A stretch of DNA of 12,312 nucleotides from an uncultured Collinsella sp. (GTDB taxonomy: Bacteria > Actinomycetota > Coriobacteriia > Coriobacteriales > Coriobacteriaceae), in the NCBI GenBank assembly GCA_937969105.1, contig CALBUZ010000168.1, forward strand, positions 1 through 12,312, in the 5' to 3' direction. The notes below the pieces were generated by a model. That model had not been told where the DNA came from. It saw nothing but the letters and a program-made list of their open reading frames with translations, and ran no database searches. This document shows positions 5,524-12,312 of the stretch, piece by piece (the first letter of the stretch is position 1; the number at the start of each line of letters is the position of its first letter). The translations under genes were made by a program, and so were the position numbers.

Positions 5524-5623
5524 AAAAGAGAATGGCAAAGCAAGAACGTCGATGGACGAGAAAAGTGTCCGCAAGTCTCATGGCCATCACATCCCACCTG
5601 CCAAAGGGATGGGTGAGCGAGCG

Positions 5624-7339
5624 TTACTCCTGCTCGGACTCCTCAGCCTGCTTACGGCTGCGAATGAGGTGCGCCACACCGATGCACAGCACCGCGCCAC
5701 CAGCGATCCAAGTGAAGGTCACGCCGTTAAGGCCGGTCAGTGGGAGGTTGGAGCCCTTCTTGTTCTCGATGGTGATGGGAATCCTGGTCGAGGTAACTTT
5801 TTCACCGAGCTGAGAAGTGACCATATTAGAGCTGGGTTTTACGCTGAGTCCTGTCAGTTTGCCGGTCGTCTCATTGTATGTAGGCGTCACCACAATGGTA
5901 AAGCTAATGGAGTTATAACCCGCGGGCGTCTCGCACTCCGTAATCTCGTACTCACCTGCAACAAGACCAGGGATAAAGACCTTGCTGTCAGTCTCTTTAG
6001 TCTTAAACACTCCAGCTTTGCCTGAATCGTCAGTGAGTCCACCAGTCTCCGTCAGCCATTTTTCGCCATTAACAGGAGTGGTACCCTCCTTGGTCATTTT
6101 GACCTTAAAGCCGGCAACAAGTTTCTTATTCGGATTATCCGAGGCGGTCTTAGTGACATCGAGACCGAAGACGTAGTCAGTGACCTCATCCGACTCAGAC
6201 GTGCCCTTATCATCAGTCATGGGATTGTTGGAATAGACAAGCTTGACATCGTTGGTGTTGCCGGTGGCAGTGTATTCAGCCTCACCGGTCAGTTTTGCGT
6301 TATAGGTCACAACGACCTTAGAGTCGCCCTTAAGCGTCACGCCTGCGTTTGTTGCAGCAGCCTTAAGATCAGAGAAGGAAATCGTCAGGTCGTGACCGCC
6401 AGTGGGGTGCCCAGAGGCGTCCGTAGTGTCCGCAAGATTTACCGTGTAGCCATTTGTAGGTTGGATAACGGTGTCGTCAATTTTCACCTTAACGGAGTTC
6501 TCGCTAGCCTCCAGTCCAGCTGAAAGATGATCATGGAACGAATATTCGTACTTGGTGAAGGTGTCGATGTTGCTCGCGACGGAACCGGTCAGTTTATATT
6601 CAACCTCCTCGCCAATATACGAGTCACTCCGCTTTCCCCATGCCTTGCCCTCATGAACTTCCTTTTTGACGGTAGGAATGCTGGTCTTCTCGGTGACCGT
6701 TACGGACTTACCACCCACGATAGCGAAAATCGGGGAGGTGCCAGTGTTCGGCTTTGCCGGATTCGTAAGACCATCAGGCACGAAGAGGTAGTAGCCATCG
6801 CCATAAGCATCCGGGCGCGTCCAAGAATCATCCACCTTAAAAGAATTTCCCGCAGGAGTCTCGTCTGTAATCGCAGCCGCAATTGCATACAGCACGTCAC
6901 CGGGAGCAACGCGCGTACCCTCGCTGCTGGTTGCCGAGCTGGCAGAAGTTCCCGTCACATTTTTAGCAAGCCACTCGGCAACAACCGGGGCAGTGGCACT
7001 GTCCGCAAGCGCCGCAGCGCCGTCTGCGTCCACGATTTCCTTGTACTTGGCAGATCCTTTAATAGCAGCGATTACCTTGCGCCCGATAGTCGTGCTTGAC
7101 CATTCAATATCGGAAGCAACTTTTCCATTGCTCCCCTCATCAGCGACTTTTGCCTTGAAGATCTGGTAGGCCTTGAACGTATTGTCCTTGTTGGCCTCGT
7201 CGACCTTATTGATCGTGATGCTGCCCGCCGCACCCTCAGCAAACGCCATGGTCACCGGGGCCATGACTCCGCCGAAGCTCAGCGCTGCTGTGAGGCCGGC
7301 GGTTACTGCCAGGCGTGCGATGTTCTTGTTCATGCTCAT
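5624..7339 (-). CDS. Major (backbone) pilin with isopeptide domains and LPLTG sorting signal
   Basis: This is the secreted shaft subunit of a sortase-assembled pilus, of the isopeptide-forming fimbrial protein family (SpaH/FimA-like); 571 aa from the chosen start. Signal peptide 1-34 ends AFA|EG. An N-terminal pilin domain begins with SITINKVD and AYQIF. PTVKKEV at 222-228 offers Lys226 as the likely acceptor for the next subunit. A CnaB-type domain carries Lys397 (DVTK) and an E-box GEYEITECETPAGYN (462-476), the usual Lys-Asn/Asp partner with catalytic Glu. LPLTG (532-536), a hydrophobic helix and RSRK form the wall-sorting signal. The start at 7339 follows GGAGG by 8 nt; an in-frame ATG at 7405 would put 22 polar residues before the signal peptide. 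It lies 108 nt after the minor pilin, a paralogue with the same opening fold, and is less G+C rich than it. Confidence 0.93.
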   Translation of the reverse strand: MSMNKNIARLAVTAGLTAALSFGGVMAPVTMAFAEGAAGSITINKVDEANKDNTFKAYQIFKAKVADEGSNGKVASDIEWSSTTIGRKVIAAIKGSAKYKEIVDADGAAALADSATAPVVAEWLAKNVTGTSASSATSSEGTRVAPGDVLYAIAAAITDETPAGNSFKVDDSWTRPDAYGDGYYLFVPDGLTNPAKPNTGTSPIFAIVGGKSVTVTEKTSIPTVKKEVHEGKAWGKRSDSYIGEEVEYKLTGSVASNIDTFTKYEYSFHDHLSAGLEASENSVKVKIDDTVIQPTNGYTVNLADTTDASGHPTGGHDLTISFSDLKAAATNAGVTLKGDSKVVVTYNAKLTGEAEYTATGNTNDVKLVYSNNPMTDDKGTSESDEVTDYVFGLDVTKTASDNPNKKLVAGFKVKMTKEGTTPVNGEKWLTETGGLTDDSGKAGVFKTKETDSKVFIPGLVAGEYEITECETPAGYNSISFTIVVTPTYNETTGKLTGLSVKPSSNMVTSQLGEKVTSTRIPITIENKKGSNLPLTGLNGVTFTWIAGGAVLCIGVAHLIRSRKQAEESEQE

Positions 7340-7347
7340 CTTCTTTT

Positions 7348-7352
7348 CCTCC
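7348..7352 (-). promoter_or_regulatory. Ribosome binding site fixing the backbone pilin start
   Basis: GGAGG lies 8 nt before the ATG at 7339, which puts a normal signal peptide at the protein start and rules against the upstream ATG at 7405. Confidence 0.7.
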
Positions 7353-7422
7353 GTTTTCCGGTTGGTTCTCATCCAATCGGTCATCATCTGTCTGTTTCTA
7401 AGCATCTACTTTGCTACGTCTC

Positions 7423-7441
7423 GCCCCGCTCTCTGTGGGGC
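7423..7441. repeat. Small G+C hairpin between the two pilin genes
   Basis: GCCCC (7423-7427) and GGGGC (7437-7441) form a 5-bp stem with a 9-nt loop, just after the minor pilin stop. No U-tract follows on the minus strand. It could mark an mRNA processing or stability site that sets a higher backbone level, but is short enough to be chance. Confidence 0.25.
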
Positions 7442-7447
7442 TGCCAG

Positions 7448-9118
7448 CTACTCTTTATGGCTGCCACCTCCCCGCTTGACCAGGAGCGCGACCACGATGA
7501 GCGCGGCTCCGGCGACCGCTGCGGCGGCCGCGGCGTACATTGCCATATCGCCAGTCGAGGGCATAAAGCCTCCGGTGGTAATGCTAGGGGGTGTGCCGGT
7601 GGGCGTGTTGATGAGCGACGCCTCCAGGCTGCCCGTCGACCCGTCCGCGCTGTCGGCGCGCAGGGGCGACTCGGCCGTGATGGTGAGCTTGGGCTTGGCG
7701 GCGGCCACCTGGTCGACGTCCAGACCCTCGGCCTTGACCGTCACGGAGCGCGTGCCCTCAAAGGCGGTGTAGCCCTTGGGCGCCTTGAGCTCGCGGACCT
7801 CCAGCTTGCCCGAGTCCACGCCCGAGACGGTCACGCGACCGTCCTCGCCCGTGGTGACGGTGGCCTTGCCCTCTGCATCCCACGTGCCGTCAGCCGCTAG
7901 CGTGCGGCCGCGGTCGTCGGCGATGCTCAGGACCGCCCCGGGCAGTGGCTTGTCGCCGTCTCTGCCGCGCTTGGTGAGCGCGAGATCCCAGGTGTAGGCG
8001 CACGCATCGTCGCTCGGCGTGTGGGTGAAGCCGGCGTCGCCGGACTGGTCGGCAAAGGGAGAGCGCGGGTAGCGCAGGTAGACCTCGTTGGGGTTGCCCC
8101 TCGCGATGCCGTGGTTGCATGCGCTGTTGAGCGGCGCATTGTACACGGCGACCACGCGGGCACCCACGGTGAAGGCGTCGGCCCCGCCGAGCGCGGCGAT
8201 CAAGTCGGCGGTGCGCACGGTGAAGGTCTTGCCGTCGGCCGCTACCTTGGTGGCGCACTGGGCCGTGATATCGGTCCAGCCCTTCGCGGGCTCGGTACCG
8301 GTGCGCCCGTCCTTGCCGGTCGAAACGGCGTCAAAGCCGCCGTCCGCACCCGCTGCCACGTACACGCGCACGCTCGCGGCGACCTTGGAGGAGTCGAGCC
8401 CCGCGCTCATGGTGTCGACGAACTGCACCGCATAGGTGTCGTAGGCCGTGAGCCCCGCCGGGACCGTGGCAGAGAGGCGCCAGTACAGGTCGTCGGCGAC
8501 CGTGGCGTCGGCGGCCTTCTGCCAGGCGGCGGTGCTGTCCTCCAGCACATGCTTGGCAACCTTGGGGGTCGCCGCCTTGGGCTTGACGGTGACGGCGCCG
8601 CCGCCGACCAGGGCCATGACCGGCGCGGTGCCGGCCTCGTCCTGGGAGATGGCGTCGTCGTCGGCGACGATGAGCCAGTAGCCGCAGTGCAGGTCGGCCG
8701 CCGTGCCCGCGTTAAGGGCCACGGACACGGCGTCAGAGCTCTGGAGGGAACGAGCGAGCTGTGCGCTCAGCGCGCTCGTAAGGTGGGAATCGGCGTTGAG
8801 CCACTCGGCAGCTTCCTGCGCGGTGGTCTGGGAATTGGGCATGCCGGCGCTGTGCAGCACAGGCAGCGCGGCATCACGCACGGCGTCGCTTGCCCAGGCG
8901 AGATCGGTGGCGATCTTGGCGTCGCTGTCGCCGTCGACGACGTTGGCGCTAAAGATCTGGTAGGCGTCGTAGCTGCGCGCCACGGTGCCGCTCACCGTGA
9001 TGGAACCGGTCGAGGTCGGCACGGCCTGCGCGGATGCGGGGAACACAACCGCGCAGGTGCCGATCAGGAGGGCAAGCAGTGCAAACAAAATCGGGAAGGA
9101 GCAAACTTTCTTATTCAC
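7448..9118 (-). CDS. Minor pilin with CnaB domain and MPSTG sorting signal
   Basis: This is a cell-wall-linked pilus subunit, paralogous to the backbone pilin; 556 aa. The signal peptide (1-32) ends AQA|VP. The opening domain matches the backbone: SITVSGTV then AYQIFSANVVDG. PKVAKHV (185-191) aligns with the backbone PTVKKEV, giving Lys189 as a candidate acceptor. A CnaB domain starts near WDLALTK and ends in an E-box LEVRELKAPKGY (439-450). The sorting signal is MPSTG (519-523), preceded by GGF and followed by an Ala-rich helix and KR. Start: GTG at 9118, 8 nt after GGGAGG, overlapping the upstream stop codon by 8 nt; longer ATG starts (9199, 9139) would put Arg-rich residues before the signal peptide. 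Much more G+C rich than both pilus neighbours. It may be the basal or an ancillary subunit; the sequence does not tell which. Confidence 0.9.
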   Translation of the reverse strand: MNKKVCSFPILFALLALLIGTCAVVFPASAQAVPTSTGSITVSGTVARSYDAYQIFSANVVDGDSDAKIATDLAWASDAVRDAALPVLHSAGMPNSQTTAQEAAEWLNADSHLTSALSAQLARSLQSSDAVSVALNAGTAADLHCGYWLIVADDDAISQDEAGTAPVMALVGGGAVTVKPKAATPKVAKHVLEDSTAAWQKAADATVADDLYWRLSATVPAGLTAYDTYAVQFVDTMSAGLDSSKVAASVRVYVAAGADGGFDAVSTGKDGRTGTEPAKGWTDITAQCATKVAADGKTFTVRTADLIAALGGADAFTVGARVVAVYNAPLNSACNHGIARGNPNEVYLRYPRSPFADQSGDAGFTHTPSDDACAYTWDLALTKRGRDGDKPLPGAVLSIADDRGRTLAADGTWDAEGKATVTTGEDGRVTVSGVDSGKLEVRELKAPKGYTAFEGTRSVTVKAEGLDVDQVAAAKPKLTITAESPLRADSADGSTGSLEASLINTPTGTPPSITTGGFMPSTGDMAMYAAAAAAVAGAALIVVALLVKRGGGSHKE

Positions 9119-12100
9119 GACGCTTACCTCCCTTCGCATTCGCCTTGCGACGAATGTGCATCCAGGCCGCAGCAGCGCAAAGCACCGCCGCGCCGGCAAG
9201 GTACGTCAGAGTGACGCCCGACATACCAGAAAGGGGCAAAGAGGTGGAGTAGGTGTTGGTGAAGGTGGGGGTGGAGATGGGGGTGGAGTTGGGGGTGGAG
9301 GTGTCGATGAACGTCCGTTCTTCGGCTTTGGGGTCTGCTGTCCAATCGCCCTTGGAGTCAACGATTCCCTTCTTGTAGGTCACCTTACAGTTGATCTCTC
9401 CTTTTTCGGTGTCATACGTTGGCACAACCGTGAACTTGTAGACCGAGTGGTCGTACGTGTAGTGCGAGAACTGCGAACCGTCGGTTTCCTCGCGCACATA
9501 GTACGTAAAGGTCTTGAAAGGGCCACCCGTGGAACCATCCGGGTCGTCGGGATTATTCCTGATATCAGAGAGCGAGTACTTGAGCTCAACCTTTTTATTT
9601 TTATCAGTGGTGTCCTTGAACAAAAGCGTCTGCTTCGTATCTTTACCAGAGGTGGTCACGGCAGTACCGATGATGTCTTGAAATTTGCTGTCTTTCGCAA
9701 GTTGAAGCGTAAACTCCTTCATCTCGCCGCCCTCAACGACCTTAGTCGCGTTAGGAGTCCAGGAACGACTGGGGCACTTGTTGGTGAAGGTTGCACCACT
9801 GGTAAGCGCAAAGTTGACAGCGTTTTCGCCTTCAGTCGCTGCGATGGTCGCTGATTCTGTTTCTGACGTTCTTGCGCCGGCGCCGTCATTTTTTACCTTT
9901 GTTACTGAAACGCTCCTGACTTTGTAATACGTATATTTAATGTCAAGCACGTCGTGCGATTTCTCCTCATCCTTCACAATCTCAGGATCAATTTTGTAGA
10001 TGGTTTTGTCGTAAGCCACGTCCTTGTCCGTGCCCGGAACCTCTACCAAGTAGTAAACAAGATCGTCATCGGCATAAACTTCACCCAGATCAAAGGTGAA
10101 TTTTCCATTCTCATCGTTTTCCACCGTATCGACCACCGAGCAGTCATTGAGCTGCAATTTTCCATCATTAAAGCTAGGGGCCTTACCACCCTTGCCCGGC
10201 TTCAAGAGCTGGAACTTGAATTCTCCCGCATAAAGCGCGCGGCCCGTCAGTTTCTTAATGCCGTTGAGCTTCATCTTGGGATACACACTCACCCGCGTGG
10301 TGGAGCCGGCGACAACGTTTCCGTTGGTCATGATTCCGCCACCGTGGACGTTGGATTCGTTGCCCGTGATATATAACGAAGCCAGCCCTTTAGCGACATT
10401 TTGATCATCAACGGACGAGTCGGACCTTAGGCCAATCATGTACCTGGCCTGGGCTCCGTCATACTTACCGATGGTCGCAGTGTGACCGTCAATCGTGCCC
10501 GACCAGCTAGCAGCTCCGCCACCAAGCATCTGACCCGTTACGGCAGCGATATATTCACTGTTAGTACTATCGCGAATAAGAAAAAGATCCTTGTGACCGG
10601 CATTTTTAAAATCTTCAGTTATTTCGCCGCCTTTGTTGTTAGGGAGCCAATCCTTGTCATCGGTCTTTTCGTGTGTGCCGCCCGATCGGTTATAACCACC
10701 GTCAGAATTACCGTCAGAATTACCGAAAACCGCGATGCCATTGGTATCGGTAATGGCAGTCTTACCAGTCGGGCAAGCGGCAAACCCGCCGCCAAAGCCA
10801 TTGGCATGATTGTTGGTAATCAGCGCGTTATATATATTGAGGCTCGCCGATTTAATGCCTTGTTCACTGCTACCCTGAACGAACACGCCGCCGCCACCCC
10901 AGTCGTTGGTGGTATTGGTCGTATTGTTAGTGATGTAGGCTTTCTTGTCGCTCACGTTGAAATCGCCAACTGTAGGCGCAGAGATACGGATACCGCCGCC
11001 CTCCGAGTTTTGCGCCACGTTGCTAGCTATGGTTCCACCAGAAAACGTAAACCCGGAAAGAGCACTATTCCAAGCGCCAGCATAAACGCCGCCGCCAGCC
11101 TCGGCAGAGTAGTTGCCCGTGATGTAACCGCCTGCAATTGCGAGACTGCCGCCATTGAAAGCAGCAATGCCGCCACCACCGTGGCAACCGTTACCCTTGT
11201 GACTATCATCGTAGTGCTGATATTTGTTGTTAGTAATGTGACCATCCGTAATGGCCACATTAGAGTTCTCAGCACAAATTCCCGCGCCAAAACCGCTTTG
11301 AGAATTATTTGTACCGTTACCGGAGATAATACCGCCAACCATGTGTACCGTAGAATTCCGGGCATAAACGCCGCCGCCACTGGGAGCATAGTTACCAGCA
11401 ATTACGCCGCCAGAGATCTCCAGGGTTGAGCCCTCATCCAGGGTTGAGCCCTCAACATGAATTCCAGCACCAGCACCATCGCTGCCCATAGAAGCACCAC
11501 AAACGTATCCGCCACTCATGCTGACGGTAGAGCCGTTATCGGCATAAATCAGGTGGCGAACATTTGCGTCCTGATTCGTGGTCAGCACGCCGCTTTGAAG
11601 GTTAAACGTACCGCCACAGACGTTGATGAGCCTCATCGTAGAGTGAGCAGTGGTGCCCACGATGGCGCCATTGATGGCAACCTCGTGCTTGAAAAGGGTC
11701 TCGGTAGTAGCAGTGGCACTCGAAGTCGAATCAGTCACGTAGTAAGTGAGCTTACTGGGCGTTGTGCCGTCGTAATCGAGCTTAGCAAGGTTGCCGTTTT
11801 TGTCGCCATCCTGCTCGAACTTGTTATCAGCCGCCTGCTGCAGATCCTCAATCGTGAGCGTCGCACCCTCGGGCACATTGAACATGGACATGTTGGGCGA
11901 CTTGCCAGGCTCCACGCCCGAGTGTTTGATCTTATGGCCGTTGAGGTCGATGGTGGTTTCACCCTGGCCAAGCGTAATGTCGCTTGCATACTCAATATCG
12001 AGATTCAAGCGATATTTGCCGGCCTTTTTATCATTTTGAAGGTAGTGAGATAGGTCGTCTGCAGAATTAATCAGCGTATATTCGGTCGCATCCTCCGCAA

Positions 12101-12312
12101 CAGGTGGAATTGCGCCCTCATTGCTAGCGTCATCCGCGGTCTGCTCGGCATCCTCGTCCTGCGAGTCTTCCTCGGACAGCCCCTCAGACTGGACATCATC
12201 TCCAGTCTCGCCACCCTCAGCGTCGTCACTATTCTGGTTGTCGCAGACGATAGGCGACGGCATGAAGTTCACCCACGACGACAGGCTGTGCATCACGGTT
12301 CCGTTCTTCCAC
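9111..12312 (-). CDS. Large beta-helix surface adhesin with LPLSG anchor (5' end outside window)
   Basis: This is probably the tip adhesin of the pilus, or a co-transcribed wall-anchored protein. Residues are numbered from the GTG at 12296; the frame stays open to the window edge and no signal peptide is seen, so the true start is likely upstream. The order is: Asp/Glu-rich linker (22-70); a mixed region (71-225); a right-handed beta-helix (about 225-660) with at least eight rungs of the form IxxN...GGG, for example GGGVYA at 307-312 and 401-406, GGGGVFV at 467-473 and HGGGIM at 651-656; two Spy0128/FctA-type domains (about 670-840 and 847-1016), each ending in FTN(K/T); a Ser/Thr/Pro stalk (1000-1019); LPLSG (1020-1024); a hydrophobic helix; and a basic tail. 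Likely isopeptide pairs are Lys681 or 682 with Asn839, and Lys852 with Asn1014. The beta-helix part is A+T rich compared with its neighbours. Confidence 0.88.
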   Translation of the reverse strand, partial: WKNGTVMHSLSSWVNFMPSPIVCDNQNSDDAEGGETGDDVQSEGLSEEDSQDEDAEQTADDASNEGAIPPVAEDATEYTLINSADDLSHYLQNDKKAGKYRLNLDIEYASDITLGQGETTIDLNGHKIKHSGVEPGKSPNMSMFNVPEGATLTIEDLQQAADNKFEQDGDKNGNLAKLDYDGTTPSKLTYYVTDSTSSATATTETLFKHEVAINGAIVGTTAHSTMRLINVCGGTFNLQSGVLTTNQDANVRHLIYADNGSTVSMSGGYVCGASMGSDGAGAGIHVEGSTLDEGSTLEISGGVIAGNYAPSGGGVYARNSTVHMVGGIISGNGTNNSQSGFGAGICAENSNVAITDGHITNNKYQHYDDSHKGNGCHGGGGIAAFNGGSLAIAGGYITGNYSAEAGGGVYAGAWNSALSGFTFSGGTIASNVAQNSEGGGIRISAPTVGDFNVSDKKAYITNNTTNTTNDWGGGGVFVQGSSEQGIKSASLNIYNALITNNHANGFGGGFAACPTGKTAITDTNGIAVFGNSDGNSDGGYNRSGGTHEKTDDKDWLPNNKGGEITEDFKNAGHKDLFLIRDSTNSEYIAAVTGQMLGGGAASWSGTIDGHTATIGKYDGAQARYMIGLRSDSSVDDQNVAKGLASLYITGNESNVHGGGIMTNGNVVAGSTTRVSVYPKMKLNGIKKLTGRALYAGEFKFQLLKPGKGGKAPSFNDGKLQLNDCSVVDTVENDENGKFTFDLGEVYADDDLVYYLVEVPGTDKDVAYDKTIYKIDPEIVKDEEKSHDVLDIKYTYYKVRSVSVTKVKNDGAGARTSETESATIAATEGENAVNFALTSGATFTNKCPSRSWTPNATKVVEGGEMKEFTLQLAKDSKFQDIIGTAVTTSGKDTKQTLLFKDTTDKNKKVELKYSLSDIRNNPDDPDGSTGGPFKTFTYYVREETDGSQFSHYTYDHSVYKFTVVPTYDTEKGEINCKVTYKKGIVDSKGDWTADPKAEERTFIDTSTPNSTPISTPTFTNTYSTSLPLSGMSGVTLTYLAGAAVLCAAAAWMHIRRKANAKGGKRRE
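9127..9132 (-). promoter_or_regulatory. Ribosome binding site of the GTG-started minor pilin
   Basis: GGGAGG, within the last codons of the upstream adhesin gene, lies 8 nt before GTG at 9118. The GTG and the adhesin stop codon sit within the 8 nt GTGAATAA, the arrangement expected for translational coupling. Confidence 0.7.
9267..9302. repeat. Three 12-bp tandem repeats encoding the adhesin stalk
   Basis: GGGGGTGGAGAT, GGGGGTGGAGTT and GGGGGTGGAGGT follow each other exactly (plus strand). On the coding strand they specify TSTP, NSTP and ISTP, just before the LPLSG signal. The unit is a multiple of three, so copy-number change would alter stalk length without breaking the frame. The plus strand also has three G5 runs plus GG steps that could form a G-quadruplex. 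Confidence 0.8.
10699..10722. repeat. Two perfect 12-bp tandem copies inside the adhesin gene
   Basis: CCGTCAGAATTA occurs twice in a row, encoding the doubled NSDG within GNSDGNSDGGYN (residues 525-536), on a probable loop after the last glycine-rich rung of the main run. In frame, so a slippage product that was tolerated. Confidence 0.75.
11420..11455. repeat. 18-bp tandem duplication inside the beta-helix region
   Basis: CCAGGGTTGAGCCCTCAT at 11420-11437 is followed by a copy differing only in its last base (11438-11455). It encodes EGSTLD then EGSTLE (282-293) in the beta-helix. In frame and almost unchanged, so apparently recent. Confidence 0.8.

Noticed and set aside
5319..5597. N-terminal extension of the 50-aa gene to a 143-aa protein
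   Set aside because: The extension is a Cys/His-scattered, non-homologous-looking stretch that includes the terminator and inverted repeat; the strong ribosome binding site supports the internal ATG.
5360..6025. 221-codon plus-strand frame overlapping the backbone pilin 3' end
   Set aside because: It runs opposite a well-supported pilin gene and through its terminator, with no recognisable domain.
8021..9214. 397-codon open frame on the plus strand opposite the minor pilin
   Set aside because: Same shadow effect in a G+C-rich gene; the minus-strand frame has a signal peptide, CnaB domain and sorting signal.

Overview
The window looks like a chromosomal piece of a high-G+C actinobacterium of the Coriobacteriia, most like Collinsella. 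This placement is by recognition of the protein sequences and intergenic palindromes, not by a search. All six protein genes with a recognised family, and one extra small gene, lie on the minus strand, so the region is transcribed from right to left.

Reading with transcription: 12312-9111 is a very large cell-wall-anchored surface protein, cut by the window edge. It has an acidic N-terminal linker, a right-handed beta-helix with glycine-rich rungs, two Spy0128/FctA-type isopeptide domains, a Ser/Thr/Pro stalk and an LPLSG sorting signal. It overlaps by 8 nt a GTG-started minor pilin (9118-7448, MPSTG signal). The major (backbone) pilin follows 108 nt later (7339-5624, LPLTG signal), and then a good intrinsic terminator (5523-5485). 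A class C pilin sortase is at 4903-3965. Together these are the parts of a sortase-assembled pilus: tip adhesin, minor pilin, shaft pilin and polymerising sortase. The sortase is separated from the pilins by 720 nt.

That 720-nt gap holds the least ordinary feature of the window. It contains a 50-residue membrane protein with a very basic tail and an excellent ribosome binding site (5318-5166), several perfect hairpins, and an unexpected inverted repeat (5061-5117 against 5343-5380) that brackets the small gene. The inverted repeat includes -10-like boxes facing each other. The arrangement could be a small mobile or MITE-like unit, or a convergent small-protein/small-RNA locus; the sequence alone does not decide.

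Between the sortase and the next operon (3618-3964) is a repeat block: 21-bp tandem units running directly into a perfect 19-bp inverted repeat, then a second palindrome. To the left is the gatC-gatA-gatB operon (3617-116), encoding the tRNA-dependent amidotransferase that makes Gln-tRNA(Gln) and/or Asn-tRNA(Asn). Its genes are joined by TAATG overlaps, it has a -10 box at 3658-3653, and it ends at a terminator at 49-21. GatB appears to carry an insertion of roughly 60 residues.

Base composition is uneven. The gat genes, the sortase and the minor pilin are G+C rich, whereas the beta-helix adhesin and parts of the backbone pilin are far more A+T rich. This suggests a mosaic pilus operon whose exposed subunits have a different history from the core genome.
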